A stretch of DNA of 52,161 nt from CAYXXN01 sp964469055 (GCA_964469055.1 CAYXXN010000001.1:1-52161), one strand, 5' to 3'. Positions 25,221 through 33,841 are shown, counted from the first letter of the stretch. Program-made: numbers and translations. Notes: a model not told the origin generated them from the sequence alone.

Positions 25221-26402
25221 ATGGCCTCGTCAGAACCCTATCTGTTTACCTCCGAGTCGGTGACCGAAGGTCACCCCGACAAGGTCGCTGACCAAATTTC
25301 CGACGCGGTTCTGGACGCGGTTCTCGCGCAGGACCCGATGGGTCGCGTCGCCTGCGAGACCCTGGTGACGACCGGGCTGGTGGTGCTGGCCGGCGAGATC
25401 ACCACCGACGCTCGCGTCGACTTCATGGAGATCGCGCGGCGGACGATCCGGGAGATCGGCTACACGCAGGTGGACTACGGCTTCGACGCCGACACCTGCG
25501 GGGTCATCGTCTCGATCGGGCGACAGTCCCCGGATATCGCCCTGGGAGTGGACACGGGAGGGGCCGGCGATCAGGGACTGATGTTCGGGTATGCGTGCTC
25601 GGAGACGCCGGAGCGCATGCCCTTGCCCATCATGTTGGCGCACGCCCTGACCCGGCGATTGGCGGAGGCGCGTCGCTCGGGCGCCCTGCCCTGGCTGCGC
25701 CCGGACGGCAAGAGCCAGGTCACCGTGGAGTACGAGGGCGCGCGGCCGGTCCGCGTGGCGACGGTGGTGGTCTCGACCCACCACGCCAAGGGCCTCTCCC
25801 AGGAGGAAATCCGCGAGCAGGTCATAGAGGAGATCGTGCGGCCCGCAATCCGTCCCGAGCTCCTCCAGGGCACCGAATTCAAGATCAACCCCACCGGCAG
25901 CTTCGAGATCGGCGGGCCGCAGAGCGACTGCGGCCTGACGGGACGCAAGATCATCGTCGACACCTACGGCGGCGTCGGCAGTCACGGGGGTGGCTGCTTC
26001 TCGGGCAAGGACCCCACGAAGGTGGACCGTTCCGCCTCCTACATGGCCCGCTACGTGGCCAAGAACCTCGTCGCTGCCGGCCTGGCGCATCGAGCGCTGG
26101 TGCAGCTCGCCTACGTGATCGGCGTCGCCGACCCGGTCTCCGTGAACGTCCAGAGCTTCGGCACGGGGAGCCTTTCCGACCGCCGACTCGAACGCCTGGT
26201 GCGGGAGCACTTTCCCCTGCGACCGCTCGACATCATCGAACGCCTCGAGCTGCGGCGACCGATCTACCGAGCTACCGCCGCGTACGGTCACTTCGGCCGT
26301 ACGGAGCCTGGCTTCTCCTGGGAAAAGACGGATCTCGCCGAAGAGCTTCGTGCCGCCGCCGGGCTCGTTGGCGCGGTGCCCGCGCCCGTCGCCGTCCATT
26401 GA
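25221..26402 (+). CDS. metK: S-adenosylmethionine synthetase
   Basis: Makes SAM from methionine and ATP; 393 residues. [20 protein letters not shown] at the N-terminus, [38 protein letters not shown] and [20 protein letters not shown] are the signature segments. The usual Ala in GGGAFSGKD is Cys here. ATG start with GGAGAGCG upstream. ahcY follows after 40 bases, so SAM formation and SAH removal are co-encoded. Confidence 0.97.
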   Translation: MASSEPYLFTSESVTEGHPDKVADQISDAVLDAVLAQDPMGRVACETLVTTGLVVLAGEITTDARVDFMEIARRTIREIGYTQVDYGFDADTCGVIVSIGRQSPDIALGVDTGGAGDQGLMFGYACSETPERMPLPIMLAHALTRRLAEARRSGALPWLRPDGKSQVTVEYEGARPVRVATVVVSTHHAKGLSQEEIREQVIEEIVRPAIRPELLQGTEFKINPTGSFEIGGPQSDCGLTGRKIIVDTYGGVGSHGGGCFSGKDPTKVDRSASYMARYVAKNLVAAGLAHRALVQLAYVIGVADPVSVNVQSFGTGSLSDRRLERLVREHFPLRPLDIIERLELRRPIYRATAAYGHFGRTEPGFSWEKTDLAEELRAAAGLVGAVPAPVAVH

Positions 26403-26442
26403 GCCCGGCCGCCACGCGCCGCCCGCCGACGAGGACCACGCC

Positions 26443-27723
26443 ATGACGACCGCTTCGAGCGAGACCATCGCCTGTGACGTCGCCAACCTCAAGCTGGCCG
26501 CCGAGGGGCGGCGCCGCATCGAGTGGGCCGACCAGCACATGCCGGTACTGCAACTGATCCGCCGGCGCTTCCGCGAGGAGAAACCCCTGGCCGGACTGCG
26601 CATCGGCGCGTGCCTCCACGTCACCTCGGAGACCGCCAATCTCATGCGCACCTTGACCGAAGGGGGCGCGACGGTGGCGCTGTGCGCGAGCAACCCCCTA
26701 TCGACCCAGGACGACGTGGCCGCGAGCCTGGTGCAGGATTTCGGCCTGCCGGTCTTCGCGCGCAAGGGCGAGGATCTCGACGTCTACTACAGCCACCTCA
26801 ACGCCGTGCTGGACAGCGAACCCCACCTGACGATGGACGACGGGGCGGACCTGGTGTCCCTGCTCCACAAAGAGCGCCGGGAGCTGATCCCCAACCTCAA
26901 GGGTGGAACCGAGGAGACGACGACCGGCGTGATCCGGCTGCGCGCCATGGCTCGGGACGGCGCGCTGGCCTATCCGATCCTCGCCGTCAACGACTCCGAC
27001 ACCAAGCACCTCTTCGACAACCGCTACGGGACGGGCCAGAGCACCATCGACGGCATCCTGCGAGCGACCAACCTGCTGTTGGCCGGCAAGACAGTCGTCG
27101 TCGTCGGTTACGGCTGGTGCGGCCGCGGTGTGGCCAGCCGCGCCGACGGCATGGGGGCCAACGTCGTCGTCGTCGAGGTCGACCCGGTGCGCGCCTTGGA
27201 AGCCCAGCTCGACGGTCACCGTGCCGCCTCGATCGCCGACGCCGCCCCGCTCGGCGATCTCTTCGTGACCGTGACCGGCAACAAGCACGTCATCCGCAAG
27301 AAGCACTTCAACGAGATGAAGGACGGCGCCATCGTCGCCAACGCCGGTCACTTCGACGTCGAGCTGGACCTGCCGGGTCTGCGCGAGCTGACGCGCGAGA
27401 GTCGGGCCGTGCGGCCTTCGGTCGAGGAGTTCGAGCTCCTCGACGGGCGCCGCATCTACCTCCTGGCCGAGGGTCGTCTCGTCAACCTGGCGGCGGCCGA
27501 AGGCCATCCGGCGTCCGTCATGGACATGAGCTTCGCCAACCAGGCGCTCGCCGCCGAGCTGATCGCCGGGCGCGAGGAGCCGTTCCCGATCGGCGTCCAT
27601 CGCATCCCGCGGGAGCTCGACCACCAGGTGGCGTACCTCAAGCTCGAGTCGATGGGGATCCACATCGACACCCTCACCCCCGGGCAGCAGAGCTATCTCG
27701 AGAGCTGGGAAGAGGGCACCTGA
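26443..27723 (+). CDS. ahcY: adenosylhomocysteinase, archaeal/Thermotoga type
   Basis: Hydrolyses S-adenosylhomocysteine to adenosine and homocysteine with bound NAD. 426 residues. [17 protein letters not shown] replaces the NIFSTQDHAAAA of common bacterial enzymes, and [19 protein letters not shown] plus [17 protein letters not shown] match the short archaeal/Thermotogae group. NAD motif: [32 protein letters not shown] and [10 protein letters not shown] are conserved. The archaeal group includes an S-inosylhomocysteine hydrolase, so the natural substrate is worth testing. ATG 26443 fits the N-terminus of the family. Confidence 0.93.
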   Translation: MTTASSETIACDVANLKLAAEGRRRIEWADQHMPVLQLIRRRFREEKPLAGLRIGACLHVTSETANLMRTLTEGGATVALCASNPLSTQDDVAASLVQDFGLPVFARKGEDLDVYYSHLNAVLDSEPHLTMDDGADLVSLLHKERRELIPNLKGGTEETTTGVIRLRAMARDGALAYPILAVNDSDTKHLFDNRYGTGQSTIDGILRATNLLLAGKTVVVVGYGWCGRGVASRADGMGANVVVVEVDPVRALEAQLDGHRAASIADAAPLGDLFVTVTGNKHVIRKKHFNEMKDGAIVANAGHFDVELDLPGLRELTRESRAVRPSVEEFELLDGRRIYLLAEGRLVNLAAAEGHPASVMDMSFANQALAAELIAGREEPFPIGVHRIPRELDHQVAYLKLESMGIHIDTLTPGQQSYLESWEEGT

Positions 27724-27726
27724 GCT

Positions 27727-28167
27727 CTAGGCCAGATCGACGTCGTCCCAGGTCTTGCCGTACTTGAGCACGTCGTGCTTCAAGAGCTCGAAGTCCGTCT
27801 GTCGCGGGCCGGGGCGGGCATCGCGGTAGACGGTGTCGCAGCGGTAGCAGACCACCGCCCAGCCGAGCCGGCGCGACAGCCAGAAATCGAGACCCGCCAG
27901 GACGACGAGAGAGAGGCCGTAGGTCCACGGAACGAGCACGGCACCGAGGCCTACGAGCGCGCAGCCCAGGGCACGGTGGACGTCCCGTTGCCGGTAGAGA
28001 TGGCGGCAAACGCAGAGCGGGCAGACCTCGACCGCTGAGGACGTCCAGCCCTCCGTGGCGACGGCGCGCCCCTCGCCGCAACCCGGGCAGGCGAGCGGCG
28101 TCTCACGCGGACTGAGGACGGCCGCGAACGGCAGGCCGCAGGCGCGGCATTGCGTACGGATCCGCAC
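27727..28167 (-). CDS. zinc-ribbon membrane protein
   Basis: Unrecognised; 146 residues. Cysteines in CRAC (8-11), CPGC (28-31), CPLC (49-52) and C54 suggest one or two zinc ribbons. Two hydrophobic stretches follow (about 66-100, ALVGLGAVLVPWTYGLSLVV and following). A CYRC motif and an acidic C-terminus (KTWDDVDLA) complete it. It lies 13 bases after the 271-residue membrane protein and may be the last gene of the lptFG transcript. Confidence 0.65.
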   Translation of the reverse strand: MRIRTQCRACGLPFAAVLSPRETPLACPGCGEGRAVATEGWTSSAVEVCPLCVCRHLYRQRDVHRALGCALVGLGAVLVPWTYGLSLVVLAGLDFWLSRRLGWAVVCYRCDTVYRDARPGPRQTDFELLKHDVLKYGKTWDDVDLA

Positions 28168-28180
28168 CCGGCTCCTGCGA

Positions 28181-28996
28181 CTAGACCGGCACGCCGGTGG
28201 TCGCGGTCAGGTAGTAGGCCGTGATCTCGCCGATCAAGGCGCCGACCACCAGCACGTAGAGGATGCCCGTTGCCGACTGGTTCGATCGCCGCCGCGCGCA
28301 ATGGAGAGACATCAGGCCGAGGGCGAGCGGGATCGCCAAGCCCCACAGCAGGCGAAACCACAGGAACATGCCCTGTCCCTGGAAGCCGGCGATCAGCTCC
28401 CAGGGACGGGGCTCACCGGCCGCCTCCAGCCGCCAGGCGCCGAGCAGCGTCGCCCCCACGGTAAGACAGCGCAAACCGACGGCAGCCACCAGCGCCCAGC
28501 AGAACGTGACCAGGTGACGGAAGCTCAGGCGCGGCGCGACCAGGTACCAATGGCCCAGCAGCATCGTGACCAGTGCCCAGCCCAGCAGCGCCGCCGAGCT
28601 GAGCAGCGCCGCGACTCCGTAGGGTGACGCGAGCGCCGGCGCGGTCGCCGCACCGACCAGGTGACCGCCAGCGGCCAGCATTGCGGCGCCGCAGGTCGCG
28701 AGCGCCAGCAGGGCCGCCCCACGGGCCGCTCGCCAGCGCTCTCGCCACGCCGCGACCCAGTAGAGGAGCGAGCCGGCTCCTGCGGCCGCGAGGCCCCCCT
28801 CACCGGCCCAAGGCCGGTCCCCGAAGGGCTGGAAGGGGTGGAGCAGGACCAGCGCCCCTGCGAGACCCAATAGCGCGAGCACGATCAGGGCGTTCATCTG
28901 GAAGTAGCCGCGGCCCAGGTCCCGCTCCGGGATCCAGAAGAGAGTGGAGAGGACGCCCGCCGCCAGGGCGAGCAGGAAGAGGAAGAAGACGTGCAT
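28181..28996 (-). CDS. polytopic membrane protein of unknown function
   Basis: Unrecognised; 271 residues with about eight hydrophobic helices. The conserved-looking part is central: GHWYLVAPRLSFRHLVTFCW, and a His/Cys pair in MSLHCARRRSNQSATGILY followed by GEITAYYL. The histidines in membrane context could be ligand sites, but no named family is clear to me. It starts 21 bases after lptFG on the same strand, suggesting co-expression with LPS transport. Confidence 0.65.
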   Translation of the reverse strand: MHVFFLFLLALAAGVLSTLFWIPERDLGRGYFQMNALIVLALLGLAGALVLLHPFQPFGDRPWAGEGGLAAAGAGSLLYWVAAWRERWRAARGAALLALATCGAAMLAAGGHLVGAATAPALASPYGVAALLSSAALLGWALVTMLLGHWYLVAPRLSFRHLVTFCWALVAAVGLRCLTVGATLLGAWRLEAAGEPRPWELIAGFQGQGMFLWFRLLWGLAIPLALGLMSLHCARRRSNQSATGILYVLVVGALIGEITAYYLTATTGVPV

Positions 28997-29017
28997 CTCG
29001 GTCCGGTCGCGGCGAGG

Positions 29018-31387
29018 CTACGTCTTGATGCCGAGGAAGAAGTACACCGAACAGAGCGCGAAGGCGACGTTCGGTGCCCACACGGCCGCCAAGGGCGGCA
29101 GCGCTCCCGCCTCGCCGAGGGTCGAGAAGAAGGCGAAGACGCCGAAGAAGACCATGCCGAGGATGACCCCCACGCCGACCCCGTAGAGGGCGCCGCGGCG
29201 ACCGAGTTGGAAGGAGAAGGGAAGCGCCACCAGTGCCATCACGAAGCACACGACGGGGAAGGCGATCTTCTTGTGGAGCGCGACCTCGAGCTGCGGCGCG
29301 CGCTGGCCGCTGCCCTCGACCTCGGTGATGTAGCTCGCGAGCTCCCGGTAGTTCATCCCCTCGGGCAGCTTGAGCTCGGATTCGAAGTACGCCGGCGTCT
29401 CCGGGTAATCGTCGATGACCGGCTCGCTGAAACGCCGGTATTCCAGCACCTGCCGCTGCTCGAAGCTGCGCACCCAGCCGTCCTCGAACACCCAGGCCTC
29501 GCCAGCGTACTCCGCGCGCTCGGCGTAGAGACGGCGGCTGATGCTGAAGTCCCCGGGCGCGAACTCGAACACCTGCAGGCGATCGAGCGCCTGGGCGTCG
29601 GCGTCGTAGCGCAGGTAGTTGTAGATGTAGCGGCCCTGACCGAAGAGCCACTGGCGGTCGGCGCGGCGGTAGGTGCGGGCGCCGCTGCGTCCATTGATCA
29701 CGTCCTTGAGCTTGGCCACTTTCTGGTTGGAGGCGGGAAGGACGCCCGCCGCCAGGCCCGCCGTCGACCCGGCCACCAGCAGCGCCGCCACCGCCGCCGG
29801 CACGGCGAGCCGGTAGAGGCTGACACCGAGGGACTTGGCGGCCACGACCTCGTTGCTGCGCGACAGCAGGCCGAACGTGACGAGGGTGGTCAAGAGCACC
29901 GCCACCGGCGCCACGTCGTAGAAGATCTGTAAGGCCGCGTACTTGTAGAAGTCCCACACGACCTCGCCACCGACCTGGTTCTGCAGCATGTCGTCCAAAC
30001 GCTCGGCCAAGTCGGCGACCACGGCCACGGTGACCAGGGAGAGCTGGACGAAGAGGAAGACCTTGAGGAACAAGATCAAGACGTAGCGGTCGAGCAGGTT
30101 CGGGAGCCGCCAGCCGAGGCGGGGGAGGCGGAGCACGAGGGCGCGGGCCCGCTGGCCCACGGCCTCGCCGCGGCGCCGCAGGGCCTCGACCTGCCGCGGC
30201 CGGGCCCTGGCCCTTGCGGATCGCGGCCGGCGCCGCCAACGCTCGAGCAGCGCGGCCAACAGGTGGCTGTCGCGATTGCGCCGCCAGAGGAAGGCGAGCC
30301 CGAGAGCAGCGAGGAGGAGGTTGGGGAGCCACATCGAGAGCGCGGGGTCGACGGTGCCGACGCGGGCCGCCTCCTCGCCGTTGGACAGGAACACCCAGTA
30401 GACGAGGATGACGGGAACGGAGAGCGCGAAGCCGGTCGAGCGGCCGCCGCCGCGGCGCAGCGTGTAGCCCAGCGGCAGCGCCAGGAGACCGAAGACGAGG
30501 CACGCCGCCGGGATGGCGAACTTCTTATGGATTTCGACCCGCGTCAGGTTGCGGAACTCCGGCGAGCGGTCCGGCTGGAAGCGGGCGGCGAGGAGCTCAC
30601 GGAGGCTCAGCTCGCGCAAGCTCTTCGAGATGGCGATGCGCTTCTCGCGCTCCTGGGTGAACTGCTCTTGCAGGGGGCGCTCGAGCCGTTCGTAGAGGGC
30701 GAGCTGGTACTGGGAGGGGTCCTCGAAATCGACCTTGTGGGTGACCGCGTTCTGCAGACGGAGGTTGAGGGTGTCCGCCTGGGGGTCGAACACCACCTCG
30801 CCCCACTCGGCGACGGTGACTTCGTTGACCCGCGACGGCAGATCCTCGGTCACGAAGACCCCGTGCCAGCGCGAATCCCCGGGGAGGCGATCGAAGACAT
30901 AGACGATCAAACCCTCCCACTCCTCGAAGAAGACGCGGGGCTCGACCTGCTGGGTGACGCCGCGCGTGAGGATGCGAAAGTTGAGGCGCTGGAAGGCGCT
31001 GTTGCCGGCCGGGAGGGCCCACAGCATCAAGGCGGTGTTGACGAGAGCGAGGAGCAGCGAGAGGGCGAAGATCGGCCGGTACAAGGTGAACAGGCTGAAG
31101 CCGGAGGCCCGCAGGGCGATCAGCTCGCTGTCGGCTGCCAGCCGCCCCACGGCGACGAGAACGGCGAAGAGGAACGCCATGGGGATCGTCAGGACGACGA
31201 TGTTCGGCAGGCTGAAGAGCACCATCAGGCCGACCTCGCGCACCGGGACATCCTGCTGGATGACCAGCCGCGTGAGGCGGAAGAGCAGGTTGAGCAAGAA
31301 TATGAAGGTGTAGACCAGGAAGCCGATGCCGAGCGGGCCGAGTGTCTCCGCCACCAGGTAGCGGTCGATGGTGCGGAGGAAGCGCAT
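29018..31387 (-). CDS. fused LptF-LptG LPS export permease
   Basis: One 789-residue chain that contains both halves of the LPS ABC-transporter membrane part. Residues 1 to about 385 are LptF/LptG-like: RTIDRYLVAETLGPLGIGFL, six helices and a periplasmic beta-jellyroll in between. A basic linker (about 385-428, [14 protein letters not shown]) follows. Residues from about 430 repeat the whole architecture: LLDRYVLILFLKVFLFVQLS, then SRSNEVVAAKSLGVSLYRLA, a second periplasmic domain and IAFPVVCFVMALVALPFSF. Normally LptF and LptG are two proteins of about 360 residues each. There is no stop or frameshift between the halves. The ATPase partner LptB is at 42618-43358. Confidence 0.9.
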   Translation of the reverse strand: MRFLRTIDRYLVAETLGPLGIGFLVYTFIFLLNLLFRLTRLVIQQDVPVREVGLMVLFSLPNIVVLTIPMAFLFAVLVAVGRLAADSELIALRASGFSLFTLYRPIFALSLLLALVNTALMLWALPAGNSAFQRLNFRILTRGVTQQVEPRVFFEEWEGLIVYVFDRLPGDSRWHGVFVTEDLPSRVNEVTVAEWGEVVFDPQADTLNLRLQNAVTHKVDFEDPSQYQLALYERLERPLQEQFTQEREKRIAISKSLRELSLRELLAARFQPDRSPEFRNLTRVEIHKKFAIPAACLVFGLLALPLGYTLRRGGGRSTGFALSVPVILVYWVFLSNGEEAARVGTVDPALSMWLPNLLLAALGLAFLWRRNRDSHLLAALLERWRRRPRSARARARPRQVEALRRRGEAVGQRARALVLRLPRLGWRLPNLLDRYVLILFLKVFLFVQLSLVTVAVVADLAERLDDMLQNQVGGEVVWDFYKYAALQIFYDVAPVAVLLTTLVTFGLLSRSNEVVAAKSLGVSLYRLAVPAAVAALLVAGSTAGLAAGVLPASNQKVAKLKDVINGRSGARTYRRADRQWLFGQGRYIYNYLRYDADAQALDRLQVFEFAPGDFSISRRLYAERAEYAGEAWVFEDGWVRSFEQRQVLEYRRFSEPVIDDYPETPAYFESELKLPEGMNYRELASYITEVEGSGQRAPQLEVALHKKIAFPVVCFVMALVALPFSFQLGRRGALYGVGVGVILGMVFFGVFAFFSTLGEAGALPPLAAVWAPNVAFALCSVYFFLGIKT

Positions 31388-31410
31388 CGGCGAGGGATCG
31401 AGGCGGCCGG

Positions 31411-31416
31411 ATTATA
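31411..31416 (-). promoter_or_regulatory. -10 element for lptFG
   Basis: A perfect TATAAT on the minus strand, 24 bases before the lptFG ATG. The base run 17 upstream (CCCGGC) is a poor -35, so an activator or extended contacts may be needed. Confidence 0.45.
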
Positions 31417-31461
31417 CGGACGGGGCCGGGGTCGCCGGGCGGCTTGGGTGCGTCCGATAAG

Positions 31462-31496
31462 ATACATTCTGTCAACCTACGGTTGACAGAATGTAT
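31462..31496. repeat. perfect 16-bp inverted repeat between parB and lptFG
   Basis: Left arm 31462-31477 (ATACATTCTGTCAACC), loop TAC, right arm 31481-31496, an exact reverse complement. It is AT-rich against its surroundings. It lies downstream of parB and upstream of lptFG, 46 bases from the lptFG -10. No T-run follows on either strand, so a Rho-independent terminator is unlikely. An operator, a protein-bound centromere-like site or a remnant element are the options. The rest of 31388-31583 holds no gene that I can support, only a weak GGGGT/ACCCC hairpin near 31530. Confidence 0.8.
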
Positions 31497-31583
31497 ATGG
31501 CACGTCGGCCATGGCTTCTCCGGGGTCTTCTACCCCGCTTCTGAGCTACGGGTGGTACGGCTAGAGACGGCCGGCGGTGGGGA

Positions 31584-32450
31584 TCAGTCCTTGGCGGACT
31601 TCACTTGCCGGAGGATGGCCTCGAGGGCGGCGATGAGGTCGCCGCGGTCGACGGCGCTTCTGCGGAAGCTCAGGGCGAGCTGGAAGGTCTTGTCGGGGGC
31701 TCGGAAGCGAAACACGTAGGGCTTGGCCTTGCCGCGCCGACCCTTGCCTTGCGGGGTGACGCGACGGTCGGCGGCTCGCAGGTCCTCCCGTGACAGGCCG
31801 CGCGCGGCGGCTTGTTCCAGGAGGCGGATCATCTCTGCCTCGCTGCTGGCCGCGCGGGCGATCTCGAGCAGCAGGGACTTGGAGTGGATACCGAGGGCCT
31901 CGACGACGTCCCGGGCTCGTGGTGGCATGCTCAAGAGGCGCAGGGTCTCGGTGACGGCGGTGCGCGAGCGGCCCACGGCGCCGGCGATGTCCTCGTGGGT
32001 GTAGCCGTAGCGGTCACCGAGCGCCTTGAAGCCGGCCGCCTCCTCGAACGGCGTGAGGTCCTTGCGCTGCAGGTTCTCGACCAGGGCGATCTCGAGGGCC
32101 TCCTCCTCGCTGACGTCCATGGCGATGACGGGCACCTCATGCAGGCCGGCGGCCAAGGCGGCGCGGTAGCGGCGCTCGCCGGAGATGATCCGGTAGCGTG
32201 GCCCGCCGGCGGCGTCCGGCAGGGGCCGCACGAGGATCGGCTCGAGGACCCCCTTGTTACGGATCGAAACCACCAGCTCCGAAAGGTCACCCATGCTCGC
32301 CCGCGGTTGCTCGGGATCCGGCTCGATCGCCGCTAGGGGCTCGAGGTGACCCACGGCCTGGCTGTGGCGGGCCGCCAACTCCTCGACGAAGTGGGCCTCG
32401 TGGCGCATCTTGACGCGCAGCGGCAGGCCGCGCTTGGCAGATTCAGACAC
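31584..32450 (-). CDS. parB: chromosome partitioning protein ParB
   Basis: CTP-dependent sliding clamp loaded at parS; 288 residues. The CTPase core has SGERRYRAALAAGLHEVPVI and ALVENLQRKDLTPFEEAAGF. The helix-turn-helix is YTHEDIAGAVGRSRTAVTET. The C-terminal region (KPYVFRFRAPDKTFQLALSF) differs from the usual dimer domain. The N-terminus reads KRGLPLRVKM, not the common LG(R/K)GL ParA-activating peptide. GTG start overlaps the parA stop by eight bases. No 16-base parS of the TGTTTCACGTGAAACA type was found in the window. Confidence 0.93.
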   Translation of the reverse strand: MSESAKRGLPLRVKMRHEAHFVEELAARHSQAVGHLEPLAAIEPDPEQPRASMGDLSELVVSIRNKGVLEPILVRPLPDAAGGPRYRIISGERRYRAALAAGLHEVPVIAMDVSEEEALEIALVENLQRKDLTPFEEAAGFKALGDRYGYTHEDIAGAVGRSRTAVTETLRLLSMPPRARDVVEALGIHSKSLLLEIARAASSEAEMIRLLEQAAARGLSREDLRAADRRVTPQGKGRRGKAKPYVFRFRAPDKTFQLALSFRRSAVDRGDLIAALEAILRQVKSAKD

Positions 32451-33201
32451 GACTCAGGATCTCCTCGGACAGCTTGTAGTACTCGAAGGCCCCCGTCGAG
32501 CGCGGCGCGAAGGTGAAGATCGACTCGCGGTAGGCGGGGCTTTCCTCCAGTCGAACGCTCTTGGTGATGACGGTGGCAAAGAGCTTCTCGCCGAAGACTC
32601 TCCCGACCTGCTCACGGATGTCCTTCGAGAGCAGCGTGCGCTTGTCGTAGAGGGTCAGGACGGCGCCGAGAATCTGCAGCTGGGGGTTGGCCCGCTGCTT
32701 GATCTTGTCGATCGTCTCCAGCAGATCGTCCGTGCCCTCGAGGGCGAAGTAGCTCGACTGGATGGGGATCAGGATGTGGCTCGCGGCCACCAGCGCGTTG
32801 ACGGTGATGATCCCCAGGGTCGGCGGCGTGTCGATGATGATGTAGTCGAAGCGGTCCGCGACCGAGCGCAGCTCGTCCTGCAGGCGGTAATAGCTGTCGA
32901 GCTCGCCCAGCAGCTTGGCCTCGATCTTGGCGAGGGCGATCGCGGAGGGGGCGATCGAGAGGTTGCGATGCCGCTCCGCCGGCACCAGGATGTCGGCCAG
33001 GTGCACGTCGGGCTCGACCAAGACGTCGTACACCGAGCGGGCGATCCCGTCGATCGGCAGGAACGACATGGTGCTGTTGGCCTGGGGGTCGAGATCGACG
33101 AGCAGGGTCTTCAGGCCCTTGTTCGCCAGCGCGGCCGCGACGTTGATGGCGGTCGTCGTCTTCCCCACCCCACCCTTCTGGTTCGCGATCGCGAGGATCA
33201 T
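32443..33201 (-). CDS. parA: chromosome partitioning ATPase ParA (Soj type)
   Basis: Deviant Walker ATPase that moves ParB-bound DNA; 252 residues. It opens directly with MILAIANQKGGVGKTTTAIN (Walker A with the signature lysine), then VDLDPQANSTMSFL, and Walker B as YIIIDTPPTLGIITVNAL. There is no N-terminal DNA-binding extension, so it is the small chromosomal type. It is transcribed from a strong promoter with almost no leader. Confidence 0.96.
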   Translation of the reverse strand: MILAIANQKGGVGKTTTAINVAAALANKGLKTLLVDLDPQANSTMSFLPIDGIARSVYDVLVEPDVHLADILVPAERHRNLSIAPSAIALAKIEAKLLGELDSYYRLQDELRSVADRFDYIIIDTPPTLGIITVNALVAASHILIPIQSSYFALEGTDDLLETIDKIKQRANPQLQILGAVLTLYDKRTLLSKDIREQVGRVFGEKLFATVITKSVRLEESPAYRESIFTFAPRSTGAFEYYKLSEEILSRV

Positions 33202-33212
33202 CGAGCGCCGGC

Positions 33213-33241
33213 AGTGTACGGGACGCTCCGTGCACGGTCAA
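33213..33241 (-). promoter_or_regulatory. promoter of parA with imperfect operator
   Basis: Minus strand: TTGACC (33241-33236), 17 bases, TACACT (33218-33213). The spacer and -10 hold GTGCACGG-N6-CCGTACAC (33235-33214), a palindrome with one mismatched pair. The predicted start is about five bases before the parA ATG, so the mRNA is nearly leaderless. Repression by ParA or ParB at the palindrome is inference. Confidence 0.65.
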
Positions 33242-33264
33242 GGCGCCGCGCCTCGACCGGCGCC

Positions 33265-33282
33265 ATGTCGGCGCGCCGACAT
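33265..33282. repeat. perfect 18-bp palindrome upstream of parA
   Basis: ATGTCGGCGCGCCGACAT, an exact 18-base palindrome 24 bases upstream of the parA -35 and 55 bases downstream of the preceding gene. It is a candidate operator or ParB-type site. There is no T-run for a terminator. Confidence 0.6.
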
Positions 33283-33337
33283 TCAAGCTAACTGTTTGAT
33301 CTCACGCAAGTTGAGCTGTGGAACGAGAGACAACTGC

Positions 33338-33841
33338 TCACATCGTGTACTTGCCCAAATCCTCGGGATCGATCTCCTCCAGCCATTTCTCCAGCCGTTC
33401 GGCGGCGCCCACCTTCTGCAGCAGGTCGACCGCCTCGGCCCGCTCGAGCACCGACTGGAGCACGAAGATCGGGGCGTCCGAGCGCAGGGCGAGGGCCAGG
33501 GCATCGCTGGGCCGCGAGTCCAGGGTCATCACCCGCTGATCCTCGCAGCGCAGGTGGACGACGGCGTAGAAGGTGTTGTCTTTGAGATCCGAGATCAGCA
33601 CCTTGTCCACCGAGGCACCCAGGCCGCGCACCGTGGCCTGCAGGAGATCGTGGGTCATCGGCCGAGGCGGCTCGATGCCTTCCATCCGCATGGCGATGGC
33701 GTTGGCTTCGAAGACGCCGATCCAGATCGGCAGGAACAGCTCGCGCGCCGGATCCCGCAGGATGACGATCGGCATATTGGAGGTGGGGTCGAGCATCAGA
33801 CCCTTGATCTCCATGCGGACCGCTTGCGCTTCGTCGCTCAT
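33338..33841 (-). CDS. bifunctional nuclease family protein (DUF151)
   Basis: 167 residues of the BFN domain family, related to plant bifunctional nuclease and common in bacteria with poorly known function. PIVILRDPARELFLPIWIGV, EANAIAMRMEGIEPPRPMTH, YAVVHLRC and DSRPSDALALALRSDAPIFV follow the family in order. ATG 33841 is preferred over a TTG 11 codons earlier, as the family starts near there. It has its own promoter overlapping the miaB stop. Confidence 0.88.
   Translation of the reverse strand: MSDEAQAVRMEIKGLMLDPTSNMPIVILRDPARELFLPIWIGVFEANAIAMRMEGIEPPRPMTHDLLQATVRGLGASVDKVLISDLKDNTFYAVVHLRCEDQRVMTLDSRPSDALALALRSDAPIFVLQSVLERAEAVDLLQKVGAAERLEKWLEEIDPEDLGKYTM

Noticed and set aside
26403..26442. 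Possible SAH riboswitch before ahcY
   Set aside because: Only 40 bases are available and the conserved SAH core is absent.
31462..31496. The inverted repeat as a Rho-independent terminator of parAB
   Set aside because: No T-run follows the stem on either strand; it is followed by CTTATCGG on the minus strand.
31584..33337. Canonical parS site near parAB
   Set aside because: I looked for TGTTTCACGTGAAACA-like sequences around and between the genes and found none with a CACGTG centre.
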